Source: Roridomyces roridus
Taxonomy: Eukaryota; Basidiomycota; Agaricomycetes; Agaricales; Mycenaceae
Direction of reading: 5' to 3'
Assembly (NCBI GenBank): GCA_029378245.1
Contig: JARKIF010000048.1
Coordinates: 248,001 to 312,000 of the forward strand
Length of the DNA stretch: 64,000 nucleotides
Shown piece by piece: positions 45,786-58,613 of the stretch. Each line of letters begins with the position of its first letter. The stretch's first letter is position 1. Both the position numbers and the translations under genes were made by a program. Below the pieces are notes generated by a model. It worked only from the letters and a program-made list of their open reading frames with translations. It was not told where the DNA came from and made no database searches.

Positions 45786-47669
45786 TCACACCTTCCATCC
45801 CCCAGCCAACCTCATAACCCCCGTCGGATCAACCTCCCTCCTCACCCTACGCATCCTCTCCAAATGCTCCTCCCCATAAAATTCAAGCACATGCGCGCCA
45901 TCGGCTCCCCCGAGTGCGTAATTCGGGTATATGCCCCCGCCGGATGATTGAGGAAGGATGAGTCCCCGCGCGGCAGCTTTGCTGACAATGTTGGATTGTA
46001 TACGCGCAATGGCGAGGCGGAAGGTTTCTTCCTCCGTGGCGTCGGTGTATCTATCCAGGGGGTCAAAGTAAGAGATGACGAGCGGAGAGGGACACACACC
46101 CAAAGAATATATTTGAAGGGAGTAGAACGGGTGAACGGATCGGTGGGTACGCAGAAGAACGAGCCGTAGCGTTATCGTTGCTTAACGAGCCGGCCATGAA
46201 GGGTTCGATGGCAACGCTCATGTAAACCGCGCTCTTGGAAGTGAGCTCCGCGCTAAAGTCCTGCGGAAGAAATCGTGAGGCGGACGAATTGAAGAGAAAC
46301 CGATCACTTACAGCAACCTCATCCACGACATCCTGCAAAAACTCGGTCGTATGCGGCAGCGTCGAGAAGGCATGGAATAGTCCCCTGTATCCGCACATGA
46401 ACCAGCGCGTTCGACATGCAGCTCAGAACTCACCGCAGATTAGAAACCCCACCATCCAACCCACTCCACTCCAAAAACGTTATCGGCTGCCCAGTCCAAT
46501 CACTCGAGACTGTCGGAATCGCAAGGAAATCAGCAAACATTCCATCCGGGAGCTCTGCGCCGTCGTAGAAAATCTGCACCCCCGGTGCGGGGGCGCCGAG
46601 AGTGCCGTTGGCAGTGGGGAGGCTGCTGATTCCGCCGACGACAGCAGCCCGGGTGTCTTTGTTGTTCTGCTCGAATGCGACGAGGGCAGCGTTGACGGCG
46701 GACATTTGGGAGAAATCGTACGTGAGATGACCGCCCTGAGGAATTATGGTGAGACGACGAAGGAAGGCCATGAGGATGAATTACATGTACCAGGTCTTGA
46801 GGGATGGCGTGGAATGTGAACTCGGTGACGATTCCCTGTGGATATGATATTGAATTTGGAGTCAAGGACGAGTAGAAGACGCACGAAATTGTTGAATCCG
46901 CCTTTCAGAGAGAAGAACAAGTCTGGATTTTGGGTGGCACTGACGGTCGTCGCAGTTCCATTGGGCAGAACAATATTGACCTTGACGAGATTGTCGATCT
47001 GAAACGCGTGAGATTTGCGGATTATTGCGAGGAACAACTCACAGCCAGCCCATGTGCATTCGTCTTCCATGAGTATCCTGTTCCAAAGTCAGCGTCACGC
47101 ATTCCAAGGCCGAAGATGACGCGCCTCCTCCCAGAGTGAAGCCCGCAACGCCCACAGCCGGATTCCGCCCTCCAACGACATTGAATCCGGTCCCATCCAG
47201 TATTGTGTAAACGTCAATCCACTTCGAGCCAGCACCGATCGCCACTGTCTCCGCTTGGACATCCAGGACCGTGTAATTGAATTGCGCGAGGGAGATGTGC
47301 ACACCAGTCGTCGAGGAGAACCCCACATTGGACGAGTGACCGCCGCCTTTGACTGCAAACGGAGTCTGGGTAGCGTTGACAATTTGGAGCTGGTGATGTC
47401 ATTGAAAGGAAGAAAGAAAAGGTGCGACAGTAGGGACGCACGATTTGGGCAATGTCAGCCGAGGAGCGTGGTTCGACCACACATTGGGGACTTTCAGTGG
47501 ACGAGAGGAGCCAGTGCTCGATGGCTAGAGTGTATTCCGTCGAGTTGGGGTGGTAGACATTGGCGGTGGTCGACAAGGAAGACGAAAGGGTAGTGCATGC
47601 GCTGCTGCCGACGCTGGAGGACGCGGATACAGCTGTGGCAAACAAGATGGACGCAGTAAGAGACCTCAT
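45786..47669 (-). CDS. Secreted FAD-linked oxidase (BBE-like, PCMH fold)
   Basis: Start ATG 47669 gives a signal peptide (MRSLTASILFATAVSASSSV). The FAD domain shows the covalent-FAD histidine context VKGGGHSSN, then AVGVAGFTLGGGYSWKTNAH formed across a splice, LPNGTATTVS and LKGGFNNFGIVTEF. The substrate part and the BBE motif follow: YPNYALGGAD near the C-terminus, then VRREVDPTGVM. Eight introns fit in phase, so the gene looks intact. Intron 2 (47124-47078, 47 bases) needs a GC donor (GCGCGT) and has a good branch site (GCTGAC). Such enzymes oxidise sugars, alkaloids or aromatic alcohols with oxygen; the substrate cannot be told. A decayed relative lies at 9885-10377. The nearest neighbours are the rhodopsin-like gene, co-oriented, and a divergent secreted-protein gene. 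Confidence 0.9.
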
Positions 47670-48483
47670 GTCAAGGGAGGACCTGGAAGCAGACGTTGGG
47701 CGCTGGGCGCTCGCCTGAGTCGCCTCCCGCCCCACATGATCGGGAGCACAACAGCCGATCAGCGGATCACCACCTTGCACTGCCACACTTTCGTTACCAT
47801 TTGCCCGCCATGACGTCTCATGACGTGCACGCAGCACCTCACTCTCAGAGTCGAGACTCGTCGGAGTCGAGCCCGTCGACAGCCCAGCATCCCTCCAGTG
47901 ATCTCCCATGGCCATTTGCCACGCGGATTGCGATCGGTCACGTACATACGGAGATGTCTACGGCTCACCAATGGCTCACCCAGTCGAGTCTGTCGATTCA
48001 AGTTCTCGAATCCCTGGGGCCTGCATGTCACTCATCGACTTCCTCCTCGGCACGCTGGTCATGATATCCGTCGCGGACTCTCAAAGCTAGATCTTTCGCG
48101 ATGAAAACGATTGTTGGCCTACACATCTTTGGAACGAACGGGTCGAGGTTTGGCTTGGCTCCCAGTGCTCGATAGGCTCCAGGCTCCGTTTCCCCATTCC
48201 CCACATTACACCCCACTCTTCCGTCAACGTGCGCTTCTCGAGATCCGAAGAGTTTGCGTGGTGGAGCGGAATCTTCGAATGGAGAGGTAGGTTTATTATA
48301 AACCTTGCCACTTACATGGCGCTGACTGATCCTCAAGCGAATTGGACGCTGGGAAGGCGGACAAGAACAGCAACATGCTGGACGAGTCAAGAAGATGAGT
48401 GAAATTCAAGATAACGGTGGAGCGCTCTGGATACGGGCTGGCAGTGGAAATGGACCTCGGCCGACAAATCAAACCTTCGCTGG
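47670..48483. other. Divergent promoter region
   Basis: Lies between the minus-strand FAD oxidase and the plus-strand secreted protein. No gene was recognised. It could regulate both genes. Confidence 0.5.
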
Positions 48484-48491
48484 CTATAAGA
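48484..48491 (+). promoter_or_regulatory. TATA-like box
   Basis: CTATAAGA, about 125 bases upstream of the ATG of the secreted protein, a usual distance for a fungal core promoter. Confidence 0.5.
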
Positions 48492-48612
48492 GGCTGAGAA
48501 GAAAGCGAGGGGCTTGGTACTCGACTCAGCTAGAAATTTGAGACCTGCGCTTCACCAGCAATGCACGTTTCTCTTCCCATGAGAATTGACCTACAACTGA
48601 CCTCAATAACAG

Positions 48613-49380
48613 ATGAAATTCAGCGTCCCCACCGCAGCCACCCTGCTTGCCTCGGGCCTTCTCCTGGTCACAGGTCACACTGCCCCGACTCCCGTGGGAT
48701 CGCCAGTTGTGGTCACCACTTATAACATCACCTCCGGCATCCCGCCCGAAGGCCTTTCCTCAATCGGTTTCCCGATCATCATCCATGACGCCGTGGAGGG
48801 CTATTCCATCGGCCAAGCAGTTCAATTCGGCCACATCACCACCAACCAAGGCACCCTCGCCCTTCAGCCCTATCAGAACAGTGCGGGGTCGACTCTCGTC
48901 CGCGCCGTGTACTCCAGCTACGTGCCAGGCACGACGACGAGCGACAAAGCGCGCTGCCGGAACCCGGGCACGCCTGACGGCCCAGTCATCGTCTGTACTT
49001 GGTCCGTGCCAGCCATCTACAACACTCCTTACTACCTCCGGATCTGGCACACGGGAGACTCCACCTGGAGCGTATCCGTCAACAATGCATGCCTCCAATT
49101 ACCTATTCCCCTCGGAACCTTCGCGCTCCCGGATGACGCTGGTCTTATTCAAGCCAGCGATTACGGTTTCGTCGAGTATCTGCCGTGGACGTCGGTGGAG
49201 CAGCCGGATTGCAGCACACTCCCGTACCAGAGGTCCACGTTCTGGATCCCCGCGGAATCGACCGTTTGGGGATTTCCCGAGCAGACTGGTGCGTGTGCTG
49301 GGGAGATAAACGCTTCGGTGGGACGATTGGGGACGACTCTTGAAGTCCGCTCTGGATTTCCGGGGCAGACTGGAGCGTAG
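48613..49380 (+). CDS. Secreted DUF3472-like protein
   Basis: Single exon of 255 residues. A clear signal peptide (MKFSVPTAATLLASGLLLVT) is followed by a beta-rich domain: TTYNITSGIPPEGLSSIGFP, VQFGHITTNQGTLALQPYQ, then a segment with KARCRNPGTPDGPVIVCTW, and YYLRIWHTGDSTWSVSVNN. The motif GFVEYLPWTS with nearby DCSTLPYQRSTFW is close to the GFVEYYxWN end of DUF3472 domains. Cysteines at ARC, VCTW, ACLQ and DCS may pair in the extracellular space. The function is unknown; related proteins are carbohydrate-associated in fungi. No intron is needed, unusual for this window. The last 25 residues repeat a FPEQTGA / FPGQTGA motif. Confidence 0.82.
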   Translation: MKFSVPTAATLLASGLLLVTGHTAPTPVGSPVVVTTYNITSGIPPEGLSSIGFPIIIHDAVEGYSIGQAVQFGHITTNQGTLALQPYQNSAGSTLVRAVYSSYVPGTTTSDKARCRNPGTPDGPVIVCTWSVPAIYNTPYYLRIWHTGDSTWSVSVNNACLQLPIPLGTFALPDDAGLIQASDYGFVEYLPWTSVEQPDCSTLPYQRSTFWIPAESTVWGFPEQTGACAGEINASVGRLGTTLEVRSGFPGQTGA

Positions 49381-50821
49381 CATGGCGAAAGAAGATGTCT
49401 AGTTCTGTAATTCAATTTGAACATGCAGTGAATATCCATATGCGGACTCATTGTCAATTCGTAGCGTGGTATACGCCATACTATTACTCTATTGCGTCAA
49501 CGAATCTAGGGAATTACCCAGCCCTTACTATGAGTAGATATCGGTCCTTTGATCCTGGGTCCACAAGCGGGCATTCCAGCTCAAACCGAGGTCGAACTGT
49601 ATACGAGCAGAGACTTGAATGTGTTCCGTTTCTCTGCCTGTGCTCGTAAGCCAACAACTACTCACGATTGGAACTCAACAGTTTCAAGTAAGTTAGGCCT
49701 ACAGATCCATCATCCGGGGCTTCGGGTAGTTGGACTCTCAATCATCACGGCTGCCGTTCAGGTCCCGTCTTGCCCTCGTCCGAGTCCAGGGCTGGACATG
49801 TATAGGTTGTGTAGTTCTGCATTGTTTCTGCTTAGCCCCCGTCGGTGAACATGCTTGTTCCAATTTTCACGCCGACTTCGACACGAGGAATCCCGATCGA
49901 TGCGCAGCGCGGCAGCATGCAGACATACATCCTTCACTGAGTCTGCCATTCCCGCTACCGTTAGGTAAGGGTTTCTTATAGGGAGTACCTTTTGACAGCA
50001 CAGTCGGTAAATCACACTTTTCGTCAGCAGCTTTAGTCACAAGCACATTTTGGCTGGAGCCGCAGGAATGCCGGTTTCTCGGCACGGATCGGCTTATGTC
50101 TTGTGACCTGCTGACGAACAATGGTTTGCGTAAACAACATCGTCATTTCCTCTCCACCTAGACCTTGCCCTTCGCGCCTTCGCTGGAAACCCTCAATCCG
50201 CCACCGTGGCCTTTCTGTCTCCTCATATAACTAGGTATTGCTTTGCAGTTTGAATCCAATCGATCGCTCCGAGTCTCGCTAGTCGCCCAGTGGACTTGAC
50301 ATCAACAACTGGGATACCTTCTTGCGAATCCGACGTTGAAAAGAAGACATCCTTCAGCTCTCTGGCACATGCTCGCCGTGTCAGGCTGCAACTCTGGTCC
50401 AAGGGGCAAGACGAGGCCGCACATGTTATCGAGGGATGGCCAAGACAGCGGAATCGTTGAGGCGCGTGCGTGAGATGGCAGATCTGACATAGTACGGCGG
50501 CATACAGCTCGGGCTATCCAACCTAAAGACGACGAAGAATCATTATGCCGTGAGCCGTGGCCTGCTCCCTGGCAGACAATTGCTCAGGGCCAATGCAAGT
50601 GCGTTTTGCATCTTTTGTTCTCCGTCACTCCTTGACTCTCATGCTAGGCTGTCTAACACAATGATTGGAGGACACGCCTGCAGTGCACACATAATATGTC
50701 CGCACTCCCATCCCTTACTTGGCAACCTTTGCGTTGGAGTCTCGACCTCGGGCGGTCATGGCTTAGATCTGTGGTATGGCTATTTGCTTTGACAATATTC
50801 TGACCGCTGACCCTCTCACAG
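49381..50821. other. No confident gene
   Basis: A short open stretch at about 50290-50460 (SCESDVEKKTSFSSLAHARR in translation) is protein-like but has no ATG and could not be joined to neighbours. Otherwise nothing was recognised. Confidence 0.45.
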
Positions 50822-51462
50822 AACGCGGGAGATCGGTGCAAGAACTACCTAACAGCGAGGTCTTCGCGAGGTTGCCGAGCTCCGAGGACCAGGTAAGTGT
50901 CGACGCCTGCAACCTTTCGGTTCGCTGAACCCCGTCCATCCATACCCATTCTTTGGCCAGAAAACCTCCCGCCAGTCTTTCCAACCCTTTCCATCAATAT
51001 CTACCGTGATACTGGCTCAGTGTATATATATTTTCGCTGATTGCTGTGCTGGACTCGGGAATGGATTGTTTTGGAACCTTTTGTCCGCCGCTCTCGCTTT
51101 GTCACCCCGCTCTTCGTTGAGAACGCCGATGACCGCAGCTCTACTTCCTGGATGTGAAGATGAAGATGAAGGCCAACTCTGCATGCCCGGATTTTGTCAT
51201 CGTCAAGGTAGAGCTCCAGCCTATCCAGCAATCAAGTTCTATTGCCCGCATTTATTTTATTCGTTCCAACAAGCGGAGATGCCCATTCTCAGGAATCAAA
51301 CTCGAAGACAAAGAGTGCCGGCGACTCCAAGCAGGAAGCTGTCCCAAGTTCTTGAAGGAGCGGGCTGCGGAGAGGGCGGTCCGTGCGGCCGAGGAGATGA
51401 AGGCGGAAAACCTGATTAAGGGACCGAAGACCCCCAGTGTCCAGAGCTCACCAGCTATTTAG
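50822..51462 (+). CDS. Hypothetical protein, 3' exons only
   Basis: Exons 50822-50892, a small one at about 50962-51006 and 51139-51462 splice in phase. They encode VQELPNSEVFARLPSSEDQ, KTSRQSFQPFPSIST and LYFLDVKMKMKANSACPDFV... ending in a charged helix (FLKERAAERAVRAAEEMKAE). The stop is TAG at 51460. The upstream exon with the start codon could not be found; the best donor before the first exon leads to a stop. It may be a real short gene or a remnant. No domain is recognised. Confidence 0.4.
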
Positions 51463-52139
51463 CTATACTCATCAGTACCGTGAGCTCAGCTAGTGCTCTG
51501 GGCATTCAAATTCCTTTGAAGAGAATTATGGGAGGCGCGAGGGAGTGCGTCCCGAAGCGTCGCACGGACGAGCGCCGCCTGCTTGAGGCTTGAATGCGTC
51601 AGAATCAGAATGCCTCGTCTAACTCCTTTTAACGGGGTTTTCGTATTTACTAACGCCCCGCCACTTGTTCATTACTATCATTGTAACATACTTGGTTTTT
51701 CCTCCTCGTTCGCGTGTGCAAACATTGTAATGCGAACCACCAGGATGGAAGTGAACAGCCAAAGAAACCCCGGTAGCGGGCCTTGCCGCTTGTCGGCCCT
51801 ACATCCTTATTGTATGTATGCGAGCAAGTAATAAAGCACGGCCGCAGACATGCTGTCACATACTTACAGCACCATACATGATATGCATTGTCCAACTCCT
51901 CGTTCGAGTCGAGATCCGGACCTAGCATAAAGGACCAGCGCTTTTTTTTGAAACTGCTTCTGTACCCTTACAACAAGGCCAATCCGCCACGGAGAACATG
52001 AGGGTCGAGAACAATCTGAACAAGGTCATCGTGCTTACATATATCATCAATATATCATCTCGGATGATCGTCCCGTGATCCGCCATCACCTTTTCAATTT
52101 TCACCACCACCAGCACCACCATGGGACGCCGCACCCGCA

Positions 52140-52518
52140 ATGATGTTCGAGGAGTATGATTTGGAGAGATTGAGGAACCAGTTGATGAGGGAGTTTGGTG
52201 TGGATGTGGCCTCGCGGGAGTTGAGCGATGAAGATGACGAGGAAGAGTGCGATGTCTCTGAGGAAGAGAAATACGGGGAGTCTGCGGAGGAGTCTGCGGC
52301 GAGTGGGGAATCTGTACGTGCAGTTCTGTGTCCTGCGTCAGACTTCTAACGACGACAGTCGAATTTCTGAGGTATCTTCGTCCAAATTTCAACGTCCTCA
52401 AATTATCGCGGGAGTCGGGCCCGGGAGAGTATCATACCTCAGCCTCAGTACTGAGGTCGCTCACATTGTTGATGGGAATGGACGAGCGAGGCCCAAGCGT
52501 TCGACGCCTTGGCCTTGA
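52140..52518 (+). CDS. Small acidic hypothetical protein
   Basis: ATG 52140 opens MMFEEYDLERLRNQLMREFG followed by an acidic, Ser-rich part (SDEDDEEECDVSEEEKYGES). A GTACGT donor at 52314 ends the exon. The best downstream frame (SEVSSSKFQRPQIIAGVGPG, stop at 52518) is in phase only with a 28-base intron ending at 52341; the better acceptor at 52358 leads to an early stop. So the 3' half is uncertain. No family is recognised. Confidence 0.4.
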
Positions 52519-53096
52519 ATGACAGCCCAGTCACGCGCGAGTTCTTGAAGCCTCGCTCAAATCGTGATGATAACTCGTTCTCCATATCGTGGTCCATGGG
52601 CTTTGGCGGCTCAAAGACTTACTTAGATTCGTCACCTGTGACCTGAACAACGGCCCGGCAGCCTGAAAGGCCGCCATCAATCCACGGCTGCTTCGATCAA
52701 CACTCCTCTTCCCGCCACCATCCGCATTGCGCAGGCTCTCTCCCAGTCTCCTTGTCCCATGGTGGTCGGTGCCTTGGTTTCAGACGCACCCTGTCCCTTT
52801 CAACTCGATCGCCATCGTACAATAAGCCCCAGAAGAGAACCAGCGCGCTGTCTACTAACCAAGTTTACGTCGATTTTGTTGGCCCCGAGGAGGGCAAGTT
52901 GCGCGGTCTGACATGCGTGGACTCATTCGACGTGCGTGGGGATATAATTGGTCTTTCTCACCTCGTTCGACCATGGCGGCGCCCGGTTGTTGAGTCAGGA
53001 TGGTTGACTACCTTTCCCGCTTTACCGTCCGGCTGCAATCGCATAAATCCCCCGGATCCCACCCACTTCAAAATCGCTTCTCGCGTTCCACCACCA

Positions 53097-55850
53097 TGGC
53101 CATTGACTACAGTCTTCCCCCAGGAATTGTCTATCTCTCCAAACAACTCCCGCGTCTCCTGGCCCCGGCAGCTACCTGCTTCGTCACTAAACATGCCCTG
53201 GAGCTCTACCTCGGCGTCGTCATCCCGACATGGCTCTCTACTCTCGCGTATACGCTCAGCGGACCTCTCTTCCTCACCGTCGTCGTCCAATACTCCGACT
53301 ACATCGACCGCCGTGATGCAGCCGCCGCCGGCGCTGTCATGTGTCCGAATCTCCCTGGCTCGATTGGTGGGCTGAATATGCTGTTCACGAGCATGGAGGA
53401 CATGTATCCCGGTGCGTCCGATGAATTCCCTATCCCGCGTGGAATCGCGTTCTCACGAACCGTGTCCTAGGCGATAACCTCGCTGTCAGTGGGATTGATT
53501 TGGGGTATAATTTCGGTCTGCGGTTCTTGTTCCAGAATCGAGTACGTCTGGGAAGTTTGGTACATTGCTTGCTGAACAGAATGGCTTCAGATCATAACCG
53601 CAGAACCCGATAACCTCAAGGCCATTCTCGCAACTGATTTTACATCGTTCGAGAAGGGCGAGGAATTTCAGTCGGTTCTCGAACCCTTGCTTGGGACTGG
53701 GGTTTTCGCATCGGATGGTACGTACACTTGCTCTTCTGTCAGTAGTTCTGACTCACTTGATGTGAAGGGGATCTCTGGAAGTAGGTCCAATTCCATCCCC
53801 AGCTCATTCAACACTCAGTATACTTTAGATTCCACCGCCAGATGACGCGCCCGTTCTTCCACCGAGAGCGTATCAGCGACTTTGACCTTTTCGACATCCA
53901 CGCCGAGAACGCCATTGGACAGCTAAAGAAACGGCTGCGCCAGGGATACCCTGTGGATTTCCAGGTGAGTTCCCGTGTCGTCCACCTACAATCATTTCAA
54001 TTCGACCAGGACATGGTATCCCGCTTCACCCTCGACGCAGCGACATCCTTCCTCTTCGCGCGTGACATGCAATCACTGTCCGTCGGCCTTCCGTACCCTC
54101 ACTATGTCACCGCAGCATCAGCACCCTCCTCTTCGAACTCCCTCGCGCGATCTGACGCAGACCTCTTTGCCACCGCATTCCAGGACGCCCAGTTTATCAC
54201 CTCCAAACGATATCGGTTCGGCGAGCACTGGCCGCTCGCGGAGTTTTGGAAGGACAAAGTCAAAGAGCCCATGGCTGTTGTGAGGCGGGTGTTGGATCCG
54301 ATCTTGGAGGAGGCGGTGGCGAAGAAGCGGGCTATGGGAGGGAACATTGGCAACGGCGGCGGCGGAGGCAAGGAGGAACGGGAGGTGCAGGAGGGTGAGA
54401 CGTTGTTGGATCATTTGGTCAATTATACGGACGGTGGGTGGTCATGTTCAACTCGGAAGACAGATCTAATCGGTGTCTCTGTGAAGATCATACCATCCTG
54501 CGCGATGAGATCCTTAATATCAGTGTAGCCGGACGGGACACCGTACGTATTCTCATCCTCCTCTCACTCCACAAGTCTCATCTCACTTCCGTACAGACTG
54601 CCAGCCTCCTCACGTTCGCGATCTACCTGCTCGCCGAGCACCCCGCCATCCTGTCTAAACTGCGCGGTGAGATCCTCCGTGTTGTGGGCCCTACGCGTCG
54701 GCCGTCGTTCGATGATTTTAGGGAGATGAAGTTTATGAGGGTCAGTCAGTCTATGCATGATTCACGAACGGATGTTAATCGACCGCGGATAGGCTGTTCT
54801 CAACGGTAAGAAAACAGTCTCTTGGGTTGGCTCAGGCAAGTTTGATCTGGATATGGAGCGCAGAAACTCTGAGGCTTTATCCGCCGGTGTACGTCTCAAA
54901 AGCATGCTCCTCAAACTCGCCTGCTAACACATGTTCGAATAACGATATTCAGTCCCTTCAATACACGGTAAGTACTTCACTCAATGCCTCGGGCCTCGTG
55001 CTCACGCTTGACATGTACGAATTCAGCACCGCCCGTCGAGCAACGACCTTCCGCGGGAGCAACGGCCGTCCGTCGATCTACATTCCCAACGGAACGAGGT
55101 TCTTCCCGTCTTCCCAACACCATCCATCCATCTACTCACTCATGACACCTACCGAACGTAGATGCATATTCACCCCAATCGTAATGCACCGCCGGAAAGA
55201 CCTCTGGGGTCCCGACGCGCTCGAATTCGATCCGGAGAGGTTCCTGGATGAAAGGTTGCACAAGTATTGTGAGTGCCTTCATTTTTGTTCCTTGAAAGGG
55301 GCTGATGGGGTTTAGTGACTCCGAATCCGTTCATTTTCTTGCCGTTCAATGCAGGTACGTGTGTTGCCGAATGAATTTCACGGAGGTTAAAATGCGGCAC
55401 TTTGTAGGGCCGAGGATTTGTTTAGGTGCTGTCCACGGATTTATTCTCATCACAGGAATTAACCCGCTCTATTCTTCACGACGCAGGACAACAGGCGCGT
55501 TTCTACCTTTCTTTTTACCTCATTCACCCACAAATATCGCTTACTTGTGTGTAGTTCGCCTACCACGAAGCATCCTTCTTCCTCGTCCGCCTCCTACAAA
55601 ACTTCTCCTCTGTATCCCTTGCGCCTGAAGCTCAACCGCCTGCCGCACGCCCGCCGGCCATCTGGGCAGAAGATGACAAGTCGGGATGGAAGGCCAAGGA
55701 GAAGATTAAGCCGCGGTCGCATTTGACTATGTTTGTTTATGTGAGTGGTTGGATTTTTTGTTTCCAACTGATGTCTGAAGGCTTTGGAAATAGGGTGGGT
55801 TGTGGGTGAAGATGGATGAGGTTGTGGGAGAGGAGGCTGCAAGTGTATGA
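53097..55850 (+). CDS. Cytochrome P450, CYP63-like
   Basis: Starts MAIDYSLPPGIVYLSKQLPR with a membrane anchor. Helix C WKFHRQMTRPFF, helix I VAGRDTTASLLTFAIYLLAE, the ExxR motif NETLRLYPPVPFNTR, the MHRRKDLWGPDALEFDPERF segment before the haem, and the haem loop LPFNAGPRICLGQQFAYHE are all present. Every key residue is in place, so a working monooxygenase is expected in the endoplasmic reticulum. The similarity to CYP63 (xenobiotic and alkane oxidation in wood-rot fungi) rests on motif wording. About 17 introns interrupt it. Exons of 13 (54793-54805), 25 (54864-54888), 15 (54953-54967), 17 and 8 bases (55487-55494) assemble the ExxR and haem regions, and the intron after the 8-base exon uses a GC donor (55495-55554). 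All splice in phase. Confidence 0.92.
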
Positions 55851-56209
55851 TTCGGAGGACTGGTACTCTTTCCTACAATCGCTCACGGGTCCCCACGGCA
55901 TCATTGTAAGCTACGGCGTTGAGTGTGAGACGTATGTACACGAACATTTTTGAATGGATAAGTCCCTCGTTGTTATCTGGGGTCACACGACCGGGCAACT
56001 TAGAGGGGCTCAATTGAAGGGGGCGCAGCGTATCTCGAGTCGAAGGTCCCAGCCAAGTTTATGGCATCATGGAACCAGCATGGAACTCCCAGGCAGCCTA
56101 ACTCGCAGGTTTGGATATTGCGCACAGCCCATATTCTGTCCGGAGGAAGGGCGTCCGCGGGTCGGGAAGGATAGTATACGGCAAGGCGGATTATCCGTTC
56201 TTTAAGATT

Positions 56210-58270
56210 ACCTGCTTTTATGGGCCATTGCTGGCGCATGGCAATCCGAGTCTGGGGGTGTGGAGACAAGAGGGAAGGCCCAAGGTATTGTAGCAGCAAG
56301 GTAATTTTGAATGACAAGGATGTGACAGTGCACATGAAGACAGAGAAAGTTGAGAGTCAGTTCAGGAACACAGTGAGGCCGGGATTTGAAACCGGCCAGT
56401 CTCCAAATTGGAAAGCCAAGAAAGCGCGAGTTTGTTCCCTGGAGAGTCACAGGAACGGATATTGGGAATCAGGATTCAGATGCGTGGTGGTCTGAAGCAA
56501 GAGGTGCGCAGCCGCTGTCAACGGAGCTGTCAACGGCTGGAGTTGGCGGGCTGCCGCTTCGCCGCCGTTAACCGCCGGCGAAGATCGCAACCCATCGGCT
56601 CCCATTGGCCGGCGGAGAGAAGCCAACCGATCCATGTTCAAAGCTTACTAAAAGGAAATTAGTAGTCAAAGATGTCATCGAAGAAAAATTGGACCCCACT
56701 TTGGCGGAAAACGGGCCGATAAGACCGAGCTTAAAAATAAATTTTTAAGACTCGGAATGGCTCCATCACTGATTATGCTTCCCCATTTGTGCAAGCTCTT
56801 TTTGTCTTCCTCCATCACCTTGCCGCCAGCGCAGTCCTTTCTCAACAGCTTTCCCATCATTTCTTCCCAGGAAGGCCGTGTAAGCCCCACTCTGTGTCCG
56901 ATTCGATGCCACGGTTCAACAGCTTTCAAGTGCCTTTCCAGTTCATTCAGCGCCGGCTTGAGGCGACGTATGCACGCCGGGACCCTTGGCATCGCTGTAA
57001 ACCTCCGGCTGCAATTATTCCGAAATTGGCCGCCTCTGCTTGCTCCACCGACACGTCAGCTTTCGATATACAGCTGAGAACGCAGAAAAATAGTGGAGCA
57101 ACTATTGGCCGGAAGATGACGCGTCGCCCGGCATTGCAGGCTCATATAACCCTGGATCGCCATCTTCCCGTACCCATTTCCCCTCATCCGTTACCCTTGC
57201 CTGCTATTCATTATTGCCACTGCTCAAAATTCATCAAATGCACTGTCTGGGATACCCTTCAAGCGTTGTCTCATATCTCTTCGAGCCGGCTTCTTGGTAC
57301 TCGGTGAACCACGCTCTTCTATTCGATCTAACTTTCTGACTGGGCTGGACTATCTGTCGCGTCTTGGTACTCAAACTGGCTTCGAGTCAACTACAACTGT
57401 GGATCGTCCCTCCACTCATTGTCTCACTGGTTGAAGTCGAGAATTTCGACCCCGGTCACTGTCCAATGCCACATCAATTTCGTCGAACCACGCAGAAATG
57501 TCGCCCTCCTCATGTTGTCTGCACGTGCCGGTCCCAATACACTGCCTGAGTCTCTACATGCCTGCATTCAGACGCTCAGCTGAGCCTTGCCGCAACACTC
57601 AGCGTGGGAGACTCGACGGGATATATGGAACCGGGATGCAACGGTGCGTGGGGTGTCCTTTCGACTCAGACTCCTTCGCAATCGGTTGACTACATTTACC
57701 AGTTTGCCGTCAGTATTATAGGGCGTTTCCATGAACAGCACGGTGCGATCTCCCCTGCGACTTCCGAGCTGCTCCGCTTCATCGCACTCTCTGTCACTCT
57801 CATCTCCCCCATTTGTTCCCGCATACAACACTGCCGATAGGTACGAGTCATGATCACTCCTAGAGCCGAGCCCGTCCACTCTCGCGTCGGCAGGGAGAGA
57901 CAGCTTGATCCTGCGCGGAGGTGGGGGCCGAGGTGAGTGATTTGCCACCTCCGCCCGCGCCCCTACTGACGTTGCATCAGGCACCAGAGTTTCTGAGCTG
58001 GTTGACCACGCGGCATGCGTATCATCATCGTCGGATGGCGCCCAACAAATGCGGGAGAGCTGAGAAGACGCAGGGTAAGATGTTGCGCGCTGGGATGATC
58101 TCGGATCCATGTACCACTCCTTGGTGTCGGGGTTGATGTACTAGACCAATTGCAATGTCTCCCTTTATATATTTGAAGTGAGTAGAAGAAAAGTGGTCTA
58201 GGGTTGAATTATGAATAGCGCAGTGGCAATGCAATACTGCCGGAGCGAAGCGTAGGCACGTCTTGTCAGC
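56210..58270 (+). repeat. Dispersed repeat, copy C
   Basis: The first 550 bases match copy A (871-1637). The rest follows copy B (21530-21805 and 28425-29400) to the shared end CTGCCGGAGCGAAGCGTAGG near 58237. This copy is the longest uninterrupted one. Short frames inside (57604-57840 plus, 57568-58110 minus) have no domain and are not annotated as genes. Confidence 0.55.
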
Positions 58271-58613
58271 TCGAAGGACAAGCCGCAGATCATCATGGAC
58301 AATCATCTGCCAAGCACGCTCAAACACGCCGCTGCTCCTGCCACCATGATCTCGTTCGAGTGTGCGGTATCCCCCGGTTGCGTGAATGCAGAAAACGTTT
58401 CCCCGCTGGTTCAAGAACTAACTCGCAGATATCTCTCCAGGCGTGTCCCAACGGTCGGTGCAATCAAGGTCATTCCTCGACTTTTACGTCTCAATCTACT
58501 GCTCTTCTTTTGCCTCGCGCGGGGCGTCGCCAATGACTCAGATCACGCCTCGATGAACTGGCTATCCGTTCCCAGGATGAAACCTGCCTTTCTTGTCCTC
58601 TCTCCCACCACCG

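Noticed and set aside
57568..58110. 180-codon minus-strand frame with a partly protein-like C-terminus
   Set aside because: It lies within the dispersed repeat copy C, has no recognisable domain and no supporting splice structure.
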